In this document: piece by piece, positions 9,958 through 18,684 of the stretch | Numbering within the stretch: position 1 is the first letter of the stretch | Layout: each line of letters starts with the position of its first letter | From: Bacilli bacterium | GTDB taxonomy: Bacteria; Bacillota_I; Bacilli_A; RF39; UBA660 | Assembly: GCA_017397685.1 (NCBI GenBank) | Contig: JAFQID010000028.1 | Coordinates: forward strand, 1-57,843 | Length of the DNA stretch: 57,843 bases | Direction: 5' to 3' | Translations under genes and position numbers: made by a program | Notes under the pieces: model-generated | The model's input: only the letters and a program-made list of their open reading frames with translations | The model's database searches: none | What the model was told of the DNA's origin: nothing

Positions 9958-10635
9958 ATGAATTTGAATCGTCTTGTTAGCTTAATTGGAGAAGAGAATG
10001 TAAAAAAAATAAGAAATCTTAATATTTTAGTTCTTGGTCTTGGTGGTGTTGGAGGATATGCGCTTGAATCTTTAGTTAGATGTGGCATAAACCGAATTAC
10101 TTTAGTTGATGGAGATGTTATTAATCATAGTAATATTAATAGACAAATTATAGCTACTAGATTAAATTTTAATAGATATAAGACTAAAGAGTGGAGAAAG
10201 AGAATTAGAAAAATTAATAAGGACTGTAATGTAACTATTATTAATGTGATGATTACTGAAGATAATATAGATTTATTATTTATGCAAAAGTATGATTATA
10301 TTATCGATTGTTGTGACAGTACTAAGGTTAAGGTTAAATTAATTAAAGAGTGCCTTGAAAGAGATATTAAACTAATTTCTTCTATGGGGACAGCTAATAA
10401 GATTGATGCGACTAAGGTTCAGATTACTACTTTAGATAAGACTGAATATGATCCTCTTGCGAAAAGGATTAGAAGAGAAATTAAGAATAAAGAAGATATG
10501 AAAAAAATAGTTGTTGTTAGTTCAACTGAAAAGGCTATTAATAATTTAGTATTAGGTAGTACTTCTTATGTTCCAGCAACAGCTGGGTTATTTATTACTA
10601 ATTATATAGTTAATGATGTAGTTAAAAAGATGTAA
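9958..10635 (+). CDS. tcdA: tRNA threonylcarbamoyladenosine dehydratase (TcdA/CsdL)
   Basis: This 225-aa ThiF/E1-like ATPase cyclises t6A37 in tRNAs to ct6A. The nucleotide-binding loop VLGLGGVGGYALESLVRCG lies near residue 25, followed by DGDVINHSNINRQI and the Asp-containing DYIIDCCDST. The SSMGTANKIDATKVQ segment is typical of TcdA rather than MoeB or ThiF. I use ATG 9958 with GAGG five bases upstream. It lies between the probable 6S RNA and the AbiE pair, with rarA beyond. Confidence 0.88.
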   Translation: MNLNRLVSLIGEENVKKIRNLNILVLGLGGVGGYALESLVRCGINRITLVDGDVINHSNINRQIIATRLNFNRYKTKEWRKRIRKINKDCNVTIINVMITEDNIDLLFMQKYDYIIDCCDSTKVKVKLIKECLERDIKLISSMGTANKIDATKVQITTLDKTEYDPLAKRIRREIKNKEDMKKIVVVSSTEKAINNLVLGSTSYVPATAGLFITNYIVNDVVKKM

Positions 10636-10656
10636 CTGAAAGTTTTTTCAGTTTTT
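10636..10656 (+). terminator. Terminator of tcdA
   Basis: CTGAAA (10636-10641) pairs with TTTCAG (10646-10651), followed by five T, directly after the stop codon. Confidence 0.8.
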
Positions 10657-10674
10657 ATTTTGTTTAAACTATGA

Positions 10675-10716
10675 TTGACAATCATACGGATAAATGTTAT
10701 AATATCCGTATGATTG
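10675..10716 (+). promoter_or_regulatory. Consensus promoter wrapped in a 14-bp inverted repeat (AbiE operator)
   Basis: TTGACA (10675-10680) and TATAAT (10698-10703) are exactly 17 bases apart. A perfect inverted repeat, arms 10679-10692 and 10703-10716 with 10 bases between, overlaps the end of the -35 and the last base of the -10. AbiEi antitoxins are known to repress their own promoter by binding inverted repeats, so this is the likely operator. Confidence 0.8.
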
Positions 10717-10733
10717 TAAAAAAGGTGATGATT

Positions 10734-11360
10734 ATGGTTTTTATATCAGAGGAAGATTTTATAAAAGAAAGTAATTTTGAAATAATTAAAAAACTTATGG
10801 AATGTAATAATGGATATATTACTACAAAACAACTTGAAAATTTAGGTATAAGCAGAAATTATTTATCAATTATGAAACAAAAAGATATTATAGAAAAAGT
10901 TGCTAAAGGAGTTTATATAGATTCAAAAAAAATAGAAGATGTGTATTATGTTTTTGGAATGAGTACTCCTAAAATTATTTATTCGCATATGACAGCTCTT
11001 TATTTTCATAATCTTTCAATTAAAGCACCAAATGATTCTTTTGATGTTACTGTAACAAAAAAATATAATAGTCAAAAACTTAAGAAACATAATGTTTTTT
11101 ATGTTGATGAAGAATATTATAATGTTGGTGTCGTAGAATTAGAAACTCCACAAGGAAATAAAATTAAGGCATATGATATAGAAAGATGTATATGTGATAT
11201 AATTCGTTCTAAAAAAAGAATGGATATGGAACATGTAAAATATTCAATAAAAGAATACCTTAGAAGGAAGGATAATAATCTCATTAAACTTTCAAAGTAT
11301 GCTGATATGTTTGGCATAAAAGAAGAAGTAATGGATTTTGTGAGTATGATGTATGAATAG
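10734..11360 (+). CDS. abiEi: AbiEi-type antitoxin, type IV toxin-antitoxin system
   Basis: This 208-aa protein starts with a winged helix-turn-helix (GYITTKQLENLGISRNYLS, then GVYI) and has an AbiEi-like C-terminal half (SHMTALYFHNLS, AYDIERCICDIIR). Known AbiEi antitoxins bind operator DNA and counteract the AbiEii nucleotidyltransferase without direct contact. I start at 10734, seven bases after AAGGTG. It overlaps the toxin gene by 8 bases. Its promoter carries a perfect inverted repeat. The best-studied AbiE pairs abort phage infection; the target here is unknown. Confidence 0.85.
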   Translation: MVFISEEDFIKESNFEIIKKLMECNNGYITTKQLENLGISRNYLSIMKQKDIIEKVAKGVYIDSKKIEDVYYVFGMSTPKIIYSHMTALYFHNLSIKAPNDSFDVTVTKKYNSQKLKKHNVFYVDEEYYNVGVVELETPQGNKIKAYDIERCICDIIRSKKRMDMEHVKYSIKEYLRRKDNNLIKLSKYADMFGIKEEVMDFVSMMYE

Positions 11361-12204
11361 TATGCAAGTAAAGGATAAACTTAAAAATATTGCTAGAAAA
11401 CGTAATTTAGATTTTAATACTTTACTACGATTATATATGTATGATAGATTCATTGAAAGGCTTGCTGAAAGTGAATATAAAGATAATTTTATTTTAAAAG
11501 GTGGTTTTTATTTAAGTACGTTGTTTGGATTAGAAAATCGTTCTACTAAAGATATAGATACCGCTATTAGGGATACTAATTTTACTTTAGAAAATATAGA
11601 AGAGATAATTAAATCTATCATTTCAATTGATATTAATGATGGGGCAATAATAGATTTTGTAGAAGTTTGCAATATAAGAGAAGAAGATGAGTATGGTGGT
11701 TTTAGAGTTATTTTAAAAGTAAAAGTTGATACTATAAAAGAGGTTTTTCAAATTGATGTAGTTACTGGTGATCCTATAACACCTTGTCCAGATGAGTATA
11801 AATATTTTCCGATATTAGGTGATAATTATATTAAGATATGGTCTTATAACATTGAAACCATTATAGCGGAAAAGTTAGAAACAATTTTACGAAGAGCAGA
11901 AGCGAATGGAAGAACTAGAGATTATTATGATTTATATTTAATATATACAAAAGGATGGGATAAAGTAAATATTAATAATTTATGTAAATCTATTGAAAAA
12001 ACCTTTAATAAAAGAAAATACTCTGGAGATATAAAAGAAACGATAAGTGTATTAAATGAAAGTGAAATTATGAGAAAACGATGGGACTTTTATAGAAAAA
12101 AATATGATTATGCAAGAAATATTAAATATGAAGAAATTATGATGTGTATTGAAAATATTGTCGGTATGATTGAAAAAAGTTATAGTATAAATAAAACAAC
12201 TTAG
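11353..12204 (+). CDS. abiEii: AbiEii-type nucleotidyltransferase toxin
   Basis: This 283-aa protein belongs to the AbiEii/AbiGii nucleotidyltransferases (DNA polymerase beta fold). FILKGGFYLSTLFG followed by RSTKDIDTAI is motif I with its paired aspartates, and IIAEKLETILRR with RTRDYYDLYLI supplies the later conserved Lys and Asp motifs. Related toxins transfer nucleotides to tRNA ends or to proteins. It is coupled to abiEi by an 8-base overlap and followed by a strong terminator. The active-site residues look intact. Confidence 0.87.
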   Translation: MNSMQVKDKLKNIARKRNLDFNTLLRLYMYDRFIERLAESEYKDNFILKGGFYLSTLFGLENRSTKDIDTAIRDTNFTLENIEEIIKSIISIDINDGAIIDFVEVCNIREEDEYGGFRVILKVKVDTIKEVFQIDVVTGDPITPCPDEYKYFPILGDNYIKIWSYNIETIIAEKLETILRRAEANGRTRDYYDLYLIYTKGWDKVNINNLCKSIEKTFNKRKYSGDIKETISVLNESEIMRKRWDFYRKKYDYARNIKYEEIMMCIENIVGMIEKSYSINKTT

Positions 12205-12222
12205 TTTAAATTAAGTTGTTTT
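12193..12222. terminator. Bidirectional terminator between abiE and rarA
   Basis: AAAACAACTTA (12193-12203) pairs with TAAGTTGTTTT (12212-12222). The abiEii and rarA stop codons both touch this hairpin. Confidence 0.8.
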
Positions 12223-13417
12223 ATTTTACATCTTTTATTTTTTGATTGAATTCGTATAGTTCTTTTTCATATTTATTTTTTCTTGGTGTGTAGTATTTTC
12301 TTCCGAGTAATTCGTTTGGCATATATTGTTGTTTTACCCAGTAGTTAGGATAATTATGGGGGTAAAGGTAAGTAGGTGAGTTCGTTTTTATGTTTTTAGG
12401 TATTCTTCCAATATTACCACTTCTAACGTCTTCAAGTGCTGTTGTTAAGGCAATATCAGCAGAATTACTCTTAGGGCTTAATGCCATATCTATTACTGCA
12501 CAAGAAAGAGGTTTTATTATTTCAGGGAAACCAATTCGTTCACAAGCCTCTATTGCTGACAATACTTTAGTTCCCATCATTGGGTTTGCTAGACCTATAT
12601 CTTCGTATGCTATTACAAGCATTCTTCTATATATTGATTCGTAATCTCCGCTTTCTATTAATCTTGCTAAATAGTGAAGAGCTGCGTCTACATCTGAGCC
12701 TCTTATGCTTTTTTGGAATGCTGATAACATATCATAGTGTCCCTCATCATTTTTATCAGTGAAGAAATTTGATGAAGAAGATGATTGTTTTATATTTTCT
12801 ATTGTTATTTTTTTATTATATCCATAATAAGCAAATTCTATTAGGTTATAAGCAAATCTTATGTCTCCGTTTGATATTTCTGATATATATTTTATGGTTT
12901 TTTGATCTATTTCTATGTCTGTTAATATTTCTTTTACTTTTTTGATTCCTTTTTCTATATCTTTACTTGTAAGTGCTTTTAGTTCAAGTAATTGACATCT
13001 ACTTCTAATAGCGGGGTTTACTACATGATATGGATTAAGTGATGTAAGACCTATTAGAATAACTGTTCCATTTTCTAGATATGAAAGTAATATATCTTGT
13101 TTATCTTTGTTCATTCTATGTATTTCATCTACGATTAAAATCATATGACCGTACATTTTTGCTTCTTCAATAGCTATTTCAAAGTCTTTTTTTGAGTTTA
13201 TAGTTGCGTTAAGCATTCTGTATCTTTCTCCTAGTTCATTTACTAGTGCGAGTGCTATAGTTGTTTTACCGATACCGCTTTGACCATATAAAATCATATT
13301 AAATATTTTTTTATTCTTAACTAAGTTTGTTAGAACTTTGTCTTTTCCAACTAAGTGTGTTTGACCTAGTATATCTGATAGTTTATTAGGTCTTAGTTTA
13401 TTTTGAAGTAGTTCCAT
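12221..13417 (-). CDS. rarA: Replication-associated recombination protein A (AAA+ ATPase)
   Basis: This 398-aa protein is of the RarA/MgsA/WRNIP1 family, which acts at stalled replication forks. It has Walker A GQSGIGKTT near residue 45, Walker B ILIVDEIHR, and the C-terminal tetramerisation region with YEDIGLANP. I use the ATG at 13415-13417 since AAGGTG lies six bases upstream; the GTG nine bases earlier overlaps that site. In Bacillus subtilis rarA (yrvN) also follows tcdA (yrvM); here the AbiE pair has entered between them. Confidence 0.92.
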   Translation of the reverse strand: MELLQNKLRPNKLSDILGQTHLVGKDKVLTNLVKNKKIFNMILYGQSGIGKTTIALALVNELGERYRMLNATINSKKDFEIAIEEAKMYGHMILIVDEIHRMNKDKQDILLSYLENGTVILIGLTSLNPYHVVNPAIRSRCQLLELKALTSKDIEKGIKKVKEILTDIEIDQKTIKYISEISNGDIRFAYNLIEFAYYGYNKKITIENIKQSSSSSNFFTDKNDEGHYDMLSAFQKSIRGSDVDAALHYLARLIESGDYESIYRRMLVIAYEDIGLANPMMGTKVLSAIEACERIGFPEIIKPLSCAVIDMALSPKSNSADIALTTALEDVRSGNIGRIPKNIKTNSPTYLYPHNYPNYWVKQQYMPNELLGRKYYTPRKNKYEKELYEFNQKIKDVK

Positions 13418-13433
13418 TTCAATCACCTTTATT

Positions 13434-13462
13434 ATGATAACATTTTATTTTTTTTATTTCAA
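13434..13462 (-). promoter_or_regulatory. Promoter of rarA
   Basis: On the minus strand TTGAAA (plus 13457-13462) and TATCAT (plus 13434-13439) are 17 bases apart, ending just before the rarA ribosome site. Confidence 0.55.
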
Positions 13463-13488
13463 GGTGTGGGCGAACAGAAATTTGCGTA

Positions 13489-13518
13489 TTGACAAGATGG
13501 GGGGGGTTGAGATATAAT
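13489..13518 (+). promoter_or_regulatory. Promoter with G8 tract in its spacer (probable phase-variable switch)
   Basis: TTGACA (13489-13494) and TATAAT (13513-13518) are both perfect and 18 bases apart. Positions 13499-13506 are eight consecutive G inside the spacer, in a genome where G runs are rare. Slippage by one base would give a 17- or 19-base spacer and change promoter strength. It drives the two surface-protein genes at 13612 and 14971. Confidence 0.8.
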
Positions 13519-13527
13519 AAATATAAG

Positions 13528-13588
13528 GTAAAAAGATAATAATATTGCTTATTTAAAATTAAACAGTTTATAAAGCAAACCTTTTTAC
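13528..13588 (+). promoter_or_regulatory. Nested stem-loop in the 5' leader of the surface operon
   Basis: GTAAAAAG (13528-13535) pairs with CTTTTTAC (13581-13588), and inside it TTGCTT (13545-13550) pairs with AAGCAA (13573-13578). The structure ends about 20 bases before the ribosome site and may affect stability or translation of the switchable transcript. Confidence 0.4.
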
Positions 13589-13611
13589 ATACTAATAAAA
13601 AGGGGTATATT

Positions 13612-14955
13612 ATGAAATATTATTTCAAATCAAAATCTAAAAAATATTTATTAACTATTTTTATATTTATTACACTATGTATAATTTTAAGTGTGATATA
13701 TTTCTTTTTTGTGTCTTTAGATATAAAGTATAATCATGAAAATATTTCTACTACTTTAATGGAAAGTAAAGCTAATTATTTAACAGGTGATAATTCTCTT
13801 ATTGCATTATATGTAGATGATAAAAGTGTAAGTTCTCTTGATGATGACAAATCTTATGTGTTAGTTAATTATAGTTGTACTAATAATGAGGTTGTTACTT
13901 ATGATTGGGATACTAAAATACTTTATATTGAACCTATAAATAAAGCTACTAATTGCTTACTTTATTTTAATGAAATTAAAAATATGACTTTATTTGATAG
14001 AATACTTGCAGATAATAGTGGTGGAATGAGTGATGAAAATATAGACTTTGCACAAATATCAAGTGATACTAATGGGAATGGATTATATTATACATCTGAT
14101 TTATCTCTCACAGAAGACTTAAATAATGATGGAGCAGGAGAAAGAGTTTATTATTATAGAGGCGCGGTAACAAATAATAATGTATTATTTGGTGGTTTTT
14201 GCTGGAGAATAGTTAGAACAAATGAAGATGGTTCAGTAAGACTAAGGTATAATGGAACATATGAAAATGGAACATGTCCTGTTAATGGTACGAATGTAAA
14301 AATAAATAATACAATGTACAAATTTTATAATAGTTCTATTGATAATAAATATAATGAATATATATGGGAAGATGGAACCGGAGAAAGTATTGCGAAATCA
14401 ACTGTAGATGCGTGGTATACATCAAGTGGACTAGAGGATTATGAAGACCAGATAGCAAATGTTCCATATTGTGCAGATAAGAGTAATGTTATAGAAAATG
14501 ATCCTTTTTTATATTATGGTGCTACTAATAGATTTTTAAATTATTCGGGTGGCGGTTTCAGTTTAAAAAATAATCCTAAACCATCTTATATATGTAATGA
14601 TATAGAAGATAAACATACTGTAGAAAATGATAATTGGGGAGGAAATGGAAAATTATCTAAACCAATAGGATTGTTAACAGCGGATGAAGTGGTATTTGCT
14701 GGTGGTACTAAAGGACTTGATAATAATTCTTTTTATTTATGTACTAATGAATCTTATTGGACAATGAGCCCTAGCTATTGGGAAGATAGCCCTATCGGTT
14801 CTACCTTATTTATTTTATCAAGTAATGGTTCTTTAATTTATGTTGGATCTTTTTTTTCTTATGCTATTTTACCAGTTATTTCGTTAAAACATAATGTAAT
14901 AGCTGATGCCTCTAGTACTGGCAGTTATACAAATCCATATAGAATTGTTAATTAG
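13612..14955 (+). CDS. Surface protein, SipW-like anchor and DUF6273-like domain (paralogue 1)
   Basis: This 447-aa protein has a basic N-terminus (MKYYFKSKSKKYLL), one hydrophobic segment (about 13-34), a Cys-containing linker domain, a GLYYTSDLS/TEDLNNDGAGE segment resembling a calcium-binding loop, and the C-terminal domain with CWRIVRTNEDG near residue 197 and YWTMSP near 382. It ends in the shared pattern LPVISLKHN...NPYRIV. Four or more cysteines are outside the cell and may form disulfides. AAGGGG precedes the start. It is first in a two-gene operon with its paralogue 15 bases downstream. An adhesin or surface-antigen role is inference. Confidence 0.65.
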   Translation: MKYYFKSKSKKYLLTIFIFITLCIILSVIYFFFVSLDIKYNHENISTTLMESKANYLTGDNSLIALYVDDKSVSSLDDDKSYVLVNYSCTNNEVVTYDWDTKILYIEPINKATNCLLYFNEIKNMTLFDRILADNSGGMSDENIDFAQISSDTNGNGLYYTSDLSLTEDLNNDGAGERVYYYRGAVTNNNVLFGGFCWRIVRTNEDGSVRLRYNGTYENGTCPVNGTNVKINNTMYKFYNSSIDNKYNEYIWEDGTGESIAKSTVDAWYTSSGLEDYEDQIANVPYCADKSNVIENDPFLYYGATNRFLNYSGGGFSLKNNPKPSYICNDIEDKHTVENDNWGGNGKLSKPIGLLTADEVVFAGGTKGLDNNSFYLCTNESYWTMSPSYWEDSPIGSTLFILSSNGSLIYVGSFFSYAILPVISLKHNVIADASSTGSYTNPYRIVN

Positions 14956-14970
14956 ATTTGGAGGTTACAT

Positions 14971-16545
14971 ATGAAATATTATTTTAAATCTAAATCTAAA
15001 AAGTATTTATTAGCGGTATTATTGTTAATATCACTTTGTCCACTTTTAGGAACAACATACTCATCATTTATATTTTCATCAAATGATTATAGAGCGAGTG
15101 AAATGTATATAGGATCTTTAATGTATTCTATAAAAATAAATGGACAGTCAACTTCAAAAATAATTGTAGAACCAGGAGAAACGGTAGTAAATATTGAAAT
15201 AACATCTCTTAATACGGTATCATCATTTTATAAACTAATATATGAAAAAAATGAAAATATATCAGTAGAATATAGTAGTGAAACAACTGACTTTCCTAGT
15301 GGAGATATATCAAATACTAGAAGTGTAATAGTAAGAATAACAAATTCATCATCATCAAACATAGAAGTAGAGTTTGATATAGTATCTGGATATATAACTA
15401 ATACAATTGATGATGTGATAATACCTAGTGGTTATAATGAAATTATTGATTTTTATAATAATGATTTGGCGGATATTGGTATTGCTAAATTATATGTAGA
15501 TGGAATTTTAGTAGATTCTTTGGATGATAATTATTATTATGATTTAGTTAGTTATTCTTGTAGTAATGGAGAAACTATTGAATGGAACATGTATACAAAA
15601 ACTATCGGAATGTCTTCTTTTAATAGACAAACTGCTTGTGAACTACATTTTAATAAACTTTATACTATTATACAAAGAGTACTTATTGATAATCCAATTA
15701 TTATAGATGATAATTCTAATCTTTTTGCTAATGTTGCGGATGAGGCAAGTGAGTCAGGATTATTTAGAACAACTGACCTTACTAAAACAGAAGATATGGA
15801 TGGGGATGGAATAGGTGAGGAAGTTTTATATTTTAGAGGAGTAGTTGAAAATAACTATTTAGTTTTTGCAGGATATTGCTGGAGAATTGTTAGAACAAAT
15901 GAAAGTGGAGAAAGTATAAAACTTAGATATTGTGGAGATCCAAAAATTAGTGGAGGAACATATACTTGTCCACAAACAGGAACAAAAGTGAAAATTGCTG
16001 AAGATAACTATTTTAATAAGAGTTCAGTTTTAGATAATTGGTACATTAACAATATATGGCCACTTGGAGAAGAAATAACAAATTTGATAATAGATGAGCC
16101 ATACTGTAATGATATGACATTAGATGGTTCTCATTATGGAGCAGATATAAGGTTAGTAACAAATAAATCTCCACAATATAAGTGTCCGAATTCGAATGAT
16201 AATGATTCGGTTAGTACTAGTAAAGGAAATGGGAAATTATATTATCCAATTGCATTATTATCAGCAGATGAAGTTGCGTATGCGGGAGGTGTATATGATA
16301 CATCCAACTTAAATTATTATTTATATACGTATGATACATATGCTACTAATAGTAGGTCAATGGAAGCCGGTTCTTATTTATTTCTTTTTGAGGTGGTTGA
16401 TGATGGAAGTTTAGAATCTGATAATTTTAATTTAGCCTCGGAAAAAGAAGCGTTTTTGCCTGTCATTTCTTTATCTAATAATGCTCCTGTTGCAAATGGT
16501 GGAACTGGAGTGTACAATAATCCATATGTGATTGTTACTGAGTAA
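14971..16545 (+). CDS. Surface protein, SipW-like anchor and DUF6273-like domain (paralogue 2)
   Basis: This 524-aa paralogue shares the first 14 residues with the preceding protein almost base for base, so the 5' ends were duplicated. It has an extra beta-rich exported domain (about residues 45-150) like that of the 1814 protein, then a Cys-containing linker, TEDMDGDGIGEEVLYFRG and CWRIVRTNESG near residue 303. The usual YWTMSP motif is replaced by YATNSR, so this part of the fold has diverged. GGAGG precedes the start. A terminator follows. Confidence 0.65.
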   Translation: MKYYFKSKSKKYLLAVLLLISLCPLLGTTYSSFIFSSNDYRASEMYIGSLMYSIKINGQSTSKIIVEPGETVVNIEITSLNTVSSFYKLIYEKNENISVEYSSETTDFPSGDISNTRSVIVRITNSSSSNIEVEFDIVSGYITNTIDDVIIPSGYNEIIDFYNNDLADIGIAKLYVDGILVDSLDDNYYYDLVSYSCSNGETIEWNMYTKTIGMSSFNRQTACELHFNKLYTIIQRVLIDNPIIIDDNSNLFANVADEASESGLFRTTDLTKTEDMDGDGIGEEVLYFRGVVENNYLVFAGYCWRIVRTNESGESIKLRYCGDPKISGGTYTCPQTGTKVKIAEDNYFNKSSVLDNWYINNIWPLGEEITNLIIDEPYCNDMTLDGSHYGADIRLVTNKSPQYKCPNSNDNDSVSTSKGNGKLYYPIALLSADEVAYAGGVYDTSNLNYYLYTYDTYATNSRSMEAGSYLFLFEVVDDGSLESDNFNLASEKEAFLPVISLSNNAPVANGGTGVYNNPYVIVTE

Positions 16546-16555
16546 AAGATTATGT

Positions 16556-16598
16556 AAACTACTGAGAAAAGTGTGTACTTTCTTGGTAGTTTTGTTTT
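16556..16598 (+). terminator. Terminator of the surface operon
   Basis: AAACTAC (16556-16562) pairs with GTAGTTT (16586-16592), with an inner AGAAA/TTTCT-like stem and a T-rich tail. Confidence 0.7.
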
Positions 16599-16619
16599 AT
16601 AATGAATATAGTGATTAAT

Positions 16620-17531
16620 ATGATAGATATAGAAAATAATGAACTTGTTGAAGACTTTAAGAAATATTTGATGCTTGAGAGAAGGTATAGTGATAATACT
16701 GTTGAGTCTTATATTCGAGATGTAAGAATGTTTCTTATTAGTTTAGGGAAAGATGTTGATGATATTAGTAAGGGAGACATCGAGGATTATATTTTAGAGA
16801 TTCTTCCTACTCTTGATAGTAGTTCTATTAATCGTAAGATTGCAAGTATTAAAAGTTTTTTTAAGTATCTTTGTAATTTTCGTGGTTTTGTTAATGTTGC
16901 TGAAGGCATTGAGAGTTTAAAACGCAAGCAGAGGTTACCTAAGTATTTGACTATTGAGGAAGTAGATAGACTTCTTAATATTAAACTTAAAAGTGCATTT
17001 GATTATCGTAATAAGGCTATGCTTGAGCTTTTATATGCTACTGGACTTCGTGCGAGTGAGCTTATTAATTTGGATACTACTAATCTTGATTTATTTAATA
17101 TGACTCTTAAGGTGCATGGGAAAGGAAATAAGGAGAGAATTGTTCCGGTTAGTAAGATGGCTATTAAGTATCTTGCTTTGTATCTAGCAGAGTATAGGAG
17201 TAAGTTATTTGTAAAAAAGAAGAAGGCATGTGATAAGTTGTTTTTAAATAATCATGGGTGTGGTCTTACTAGACAAGGACTTTATAAGATTCTTAAGGAA
17301 CTAAGTGTTAATGCTGGAATTGATAAGGATATAACGCCTCATGTTTTAAGACATAGTTTTGCTACTCATTTGATTGAGTGTGGTGCGGATATAAGAAGTG
17401 TTCAAGAACTACTTGGACATGAGAATGCTGAGACTACTGAGGTTTATACACACCTTGCGAATAATTTTGTTGCTGAAAGTTATAATAAGTATTTTAATCG
17501 TAATAAGAATGGAGATGAAGTTAATGTTTAA
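16620..17531 (+). CDS. xerD: Tyrosine recombinase XerD
   Basis: This 303-aa integrase has an N-terminal SAM-like DNA-binding domain (LERRYSDNTVESYIRDVRMFL) and a C-terminal catalytic domain with the conserved Arg in ATGLRASEL, HVLRHSFATHL, LLGHENAETTEVYTHL and the nucleophilic Tyr. It resolves chromosome dimers at dif. I choose ATG 16620 with GTGATT upstream; an ATG at 16602 overlaps a TATAAT. XerD rather than XerC is supported by the adjacent deoB, as in Bacillus subtilis ripX-drm. Confidence 0.85.
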   Translation: MIDIENNELVEDFKKYLMLERRYSDNTVESYIRDVRMFLISLGKDVDDISKGDIEDYILEILPTLDSSSINRKIASIKSFFKYLCNFRGFVNVAEGIESLKRKQRLPKYLTIEEVDRLLNIKLKSAFDYRNKAMLELLYATGLRASELINLDTTNLDLFNMTLKVHGKGNKERIVPVSKMAIKYLALYLAEYRSKLFVKKKKACDKLFLNNHGCGLTRQGLYKILKELSVNAGIDKDITPHVLRHSFATHLIECGADIRSVQELLGHENAETTEVYTHLANNFVAESYNKYFNRNKNGDEVNV

Positions 17532-18684
17532 GAGAGTATTTTTGATTGTTCTTGATAGTCTTGGTATTGGTGAAGCTGATGATGCTCATAAGTTTGGAGA
17601 TGAGGGTGCTAATACTTTAGGACATATTCTTGAGGGAAGAAATTATAATCTTGATATTTTAGAAAAACTTGGACTTACTAATCTTGTTGGTGGTAATGTA
17701 GAAAAGACTCGTGGTTATTATATGAAAGCTAAACCAATGAATCTTGCTAAGGATACTTTAAATGGACATTATGAGATGATGGGTGTTATTGCTGATCCAT
17801 ATAAGACTTATCCTGATGGTTTTCCTCTTGAGTTAATTAGTGAAATACAAAAGGTTACTGGGCGTGATGTAATTGGTAATATTGCTAGTAGTGGTACTGA
17901 AATTATTAAAGAACTTGGAGAGATGCATATTAAGACAGGTGCTTTAATTGTATATACTTCTGCGGATAGTGTTTTGCAGATAGCTGCGCATGAGGATGTT
18001 GTACCACTAGATGAGTTATATGATATATGTAAAAAGGTTCGTGAGATTACTAATAATGATAAGTATAAGATAGCTAGAATAATTGCTAGACCTTTTACTG
18101 GAAGGATAGGGGAGTTTGTAAGAACTAGTAATAGGCATGATTATTCTGTTAATCCACCATTAAATGTTCTTGATTTACTTGATAAAAATGGTGTTAAAAC
18201 TATAGCGATTGGTAAGATTAGTGATATATTTAATGGTAAGGGTATTTCTTCTAGTGTTAAGACTAAGGATAATATAGATGGTATGCTTAAACTTATTGAT
18301 TTTTCTAAGGGAGATTTTAGTGGGTTTGTGTTTGCTAATTTGAACGATTTTGATAGTTTATATGGTCATAGGAGAGATAAGGAAGGCTATTTAAAAGCAC
18401 TAGAGGAGTTTAATTATTATTTACCTATTTTTATTAAGAATATAAAGAAAGATGATCTTGTTATTTTATGTGCTGATCATGGTAATGATCCTACATTTAA
18501 GGGAACTGATCATACTAGAGAGAATGTTCCGGTAATTTTATATAGTCCTAGGTTTAAAACAAGTGGTAGACTTGCTGATAGGGAAAGTTTTGCTGATATT
18601 GGAGCAACTGTACTTCAAAATTTTGGTATAGAAAATACTTTAGGATATGGTAAGAGTATTTTTGGAGATAATAATGAAAGTTAA
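17524..18684 (+). CDS. deoB: Phosphopentomutase
   Basis: This 386-aa enzyme interconverts (deoxy)ribose 1- and 5-phosphate in nucleoside salvage. It belongs to the alkaline-phosphatase superfamily. VFLIVLDSLGIGEADDA carries the first metal-binding Asp, and the C-terminal CADHGNDPTFKGTDHTRE supplies further Asp and His ligands. The start at 17524 has GGAG nine bases upstream and overlaps xerD by 8 bases; its own stop overlaps the methyltransferase gene by 11 bases, so all three are coupled. Confidence 0.93.
   Translation: MFKRVFLIVLDSLGIGEADDAHKFGDEGANTLGHILEGRNYNLDILEKLGLTNLVGGNVEKTRGYYMKAKPMNLAKDTLNGHYEMMGVIADPYKTYPDGFPLELISEIQKVTGRDVIGNIASSGTEIIKELGEMHIKTGALIVYTSADSVLQIAAHEDVVPLDELYDICKKVREITNNDKYKIARIIARPFTGRIGEFVRTSNRHDYSVNPPLNVLDLLDKNGVKTIAIGKISDIFNGKGISSSVKTKDNIDGMLKLIDFSKGDFSGFVFANLNDFDSLYGHRRDKEGYLKALEEFNYYLPIFIKNIKKDDLVILCADHGNDPTFKGTDHTRENVPVILYSPRFKTSGRLADRESFADIGATVLQNFGIENTLGYGKSIFGDNNES

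Noticed and set aside
14971..16545. Second independent promoter for the paralogue 2 gene
   Set aside because: Only 15 bases separate the genes and they hold just the ribosome site.
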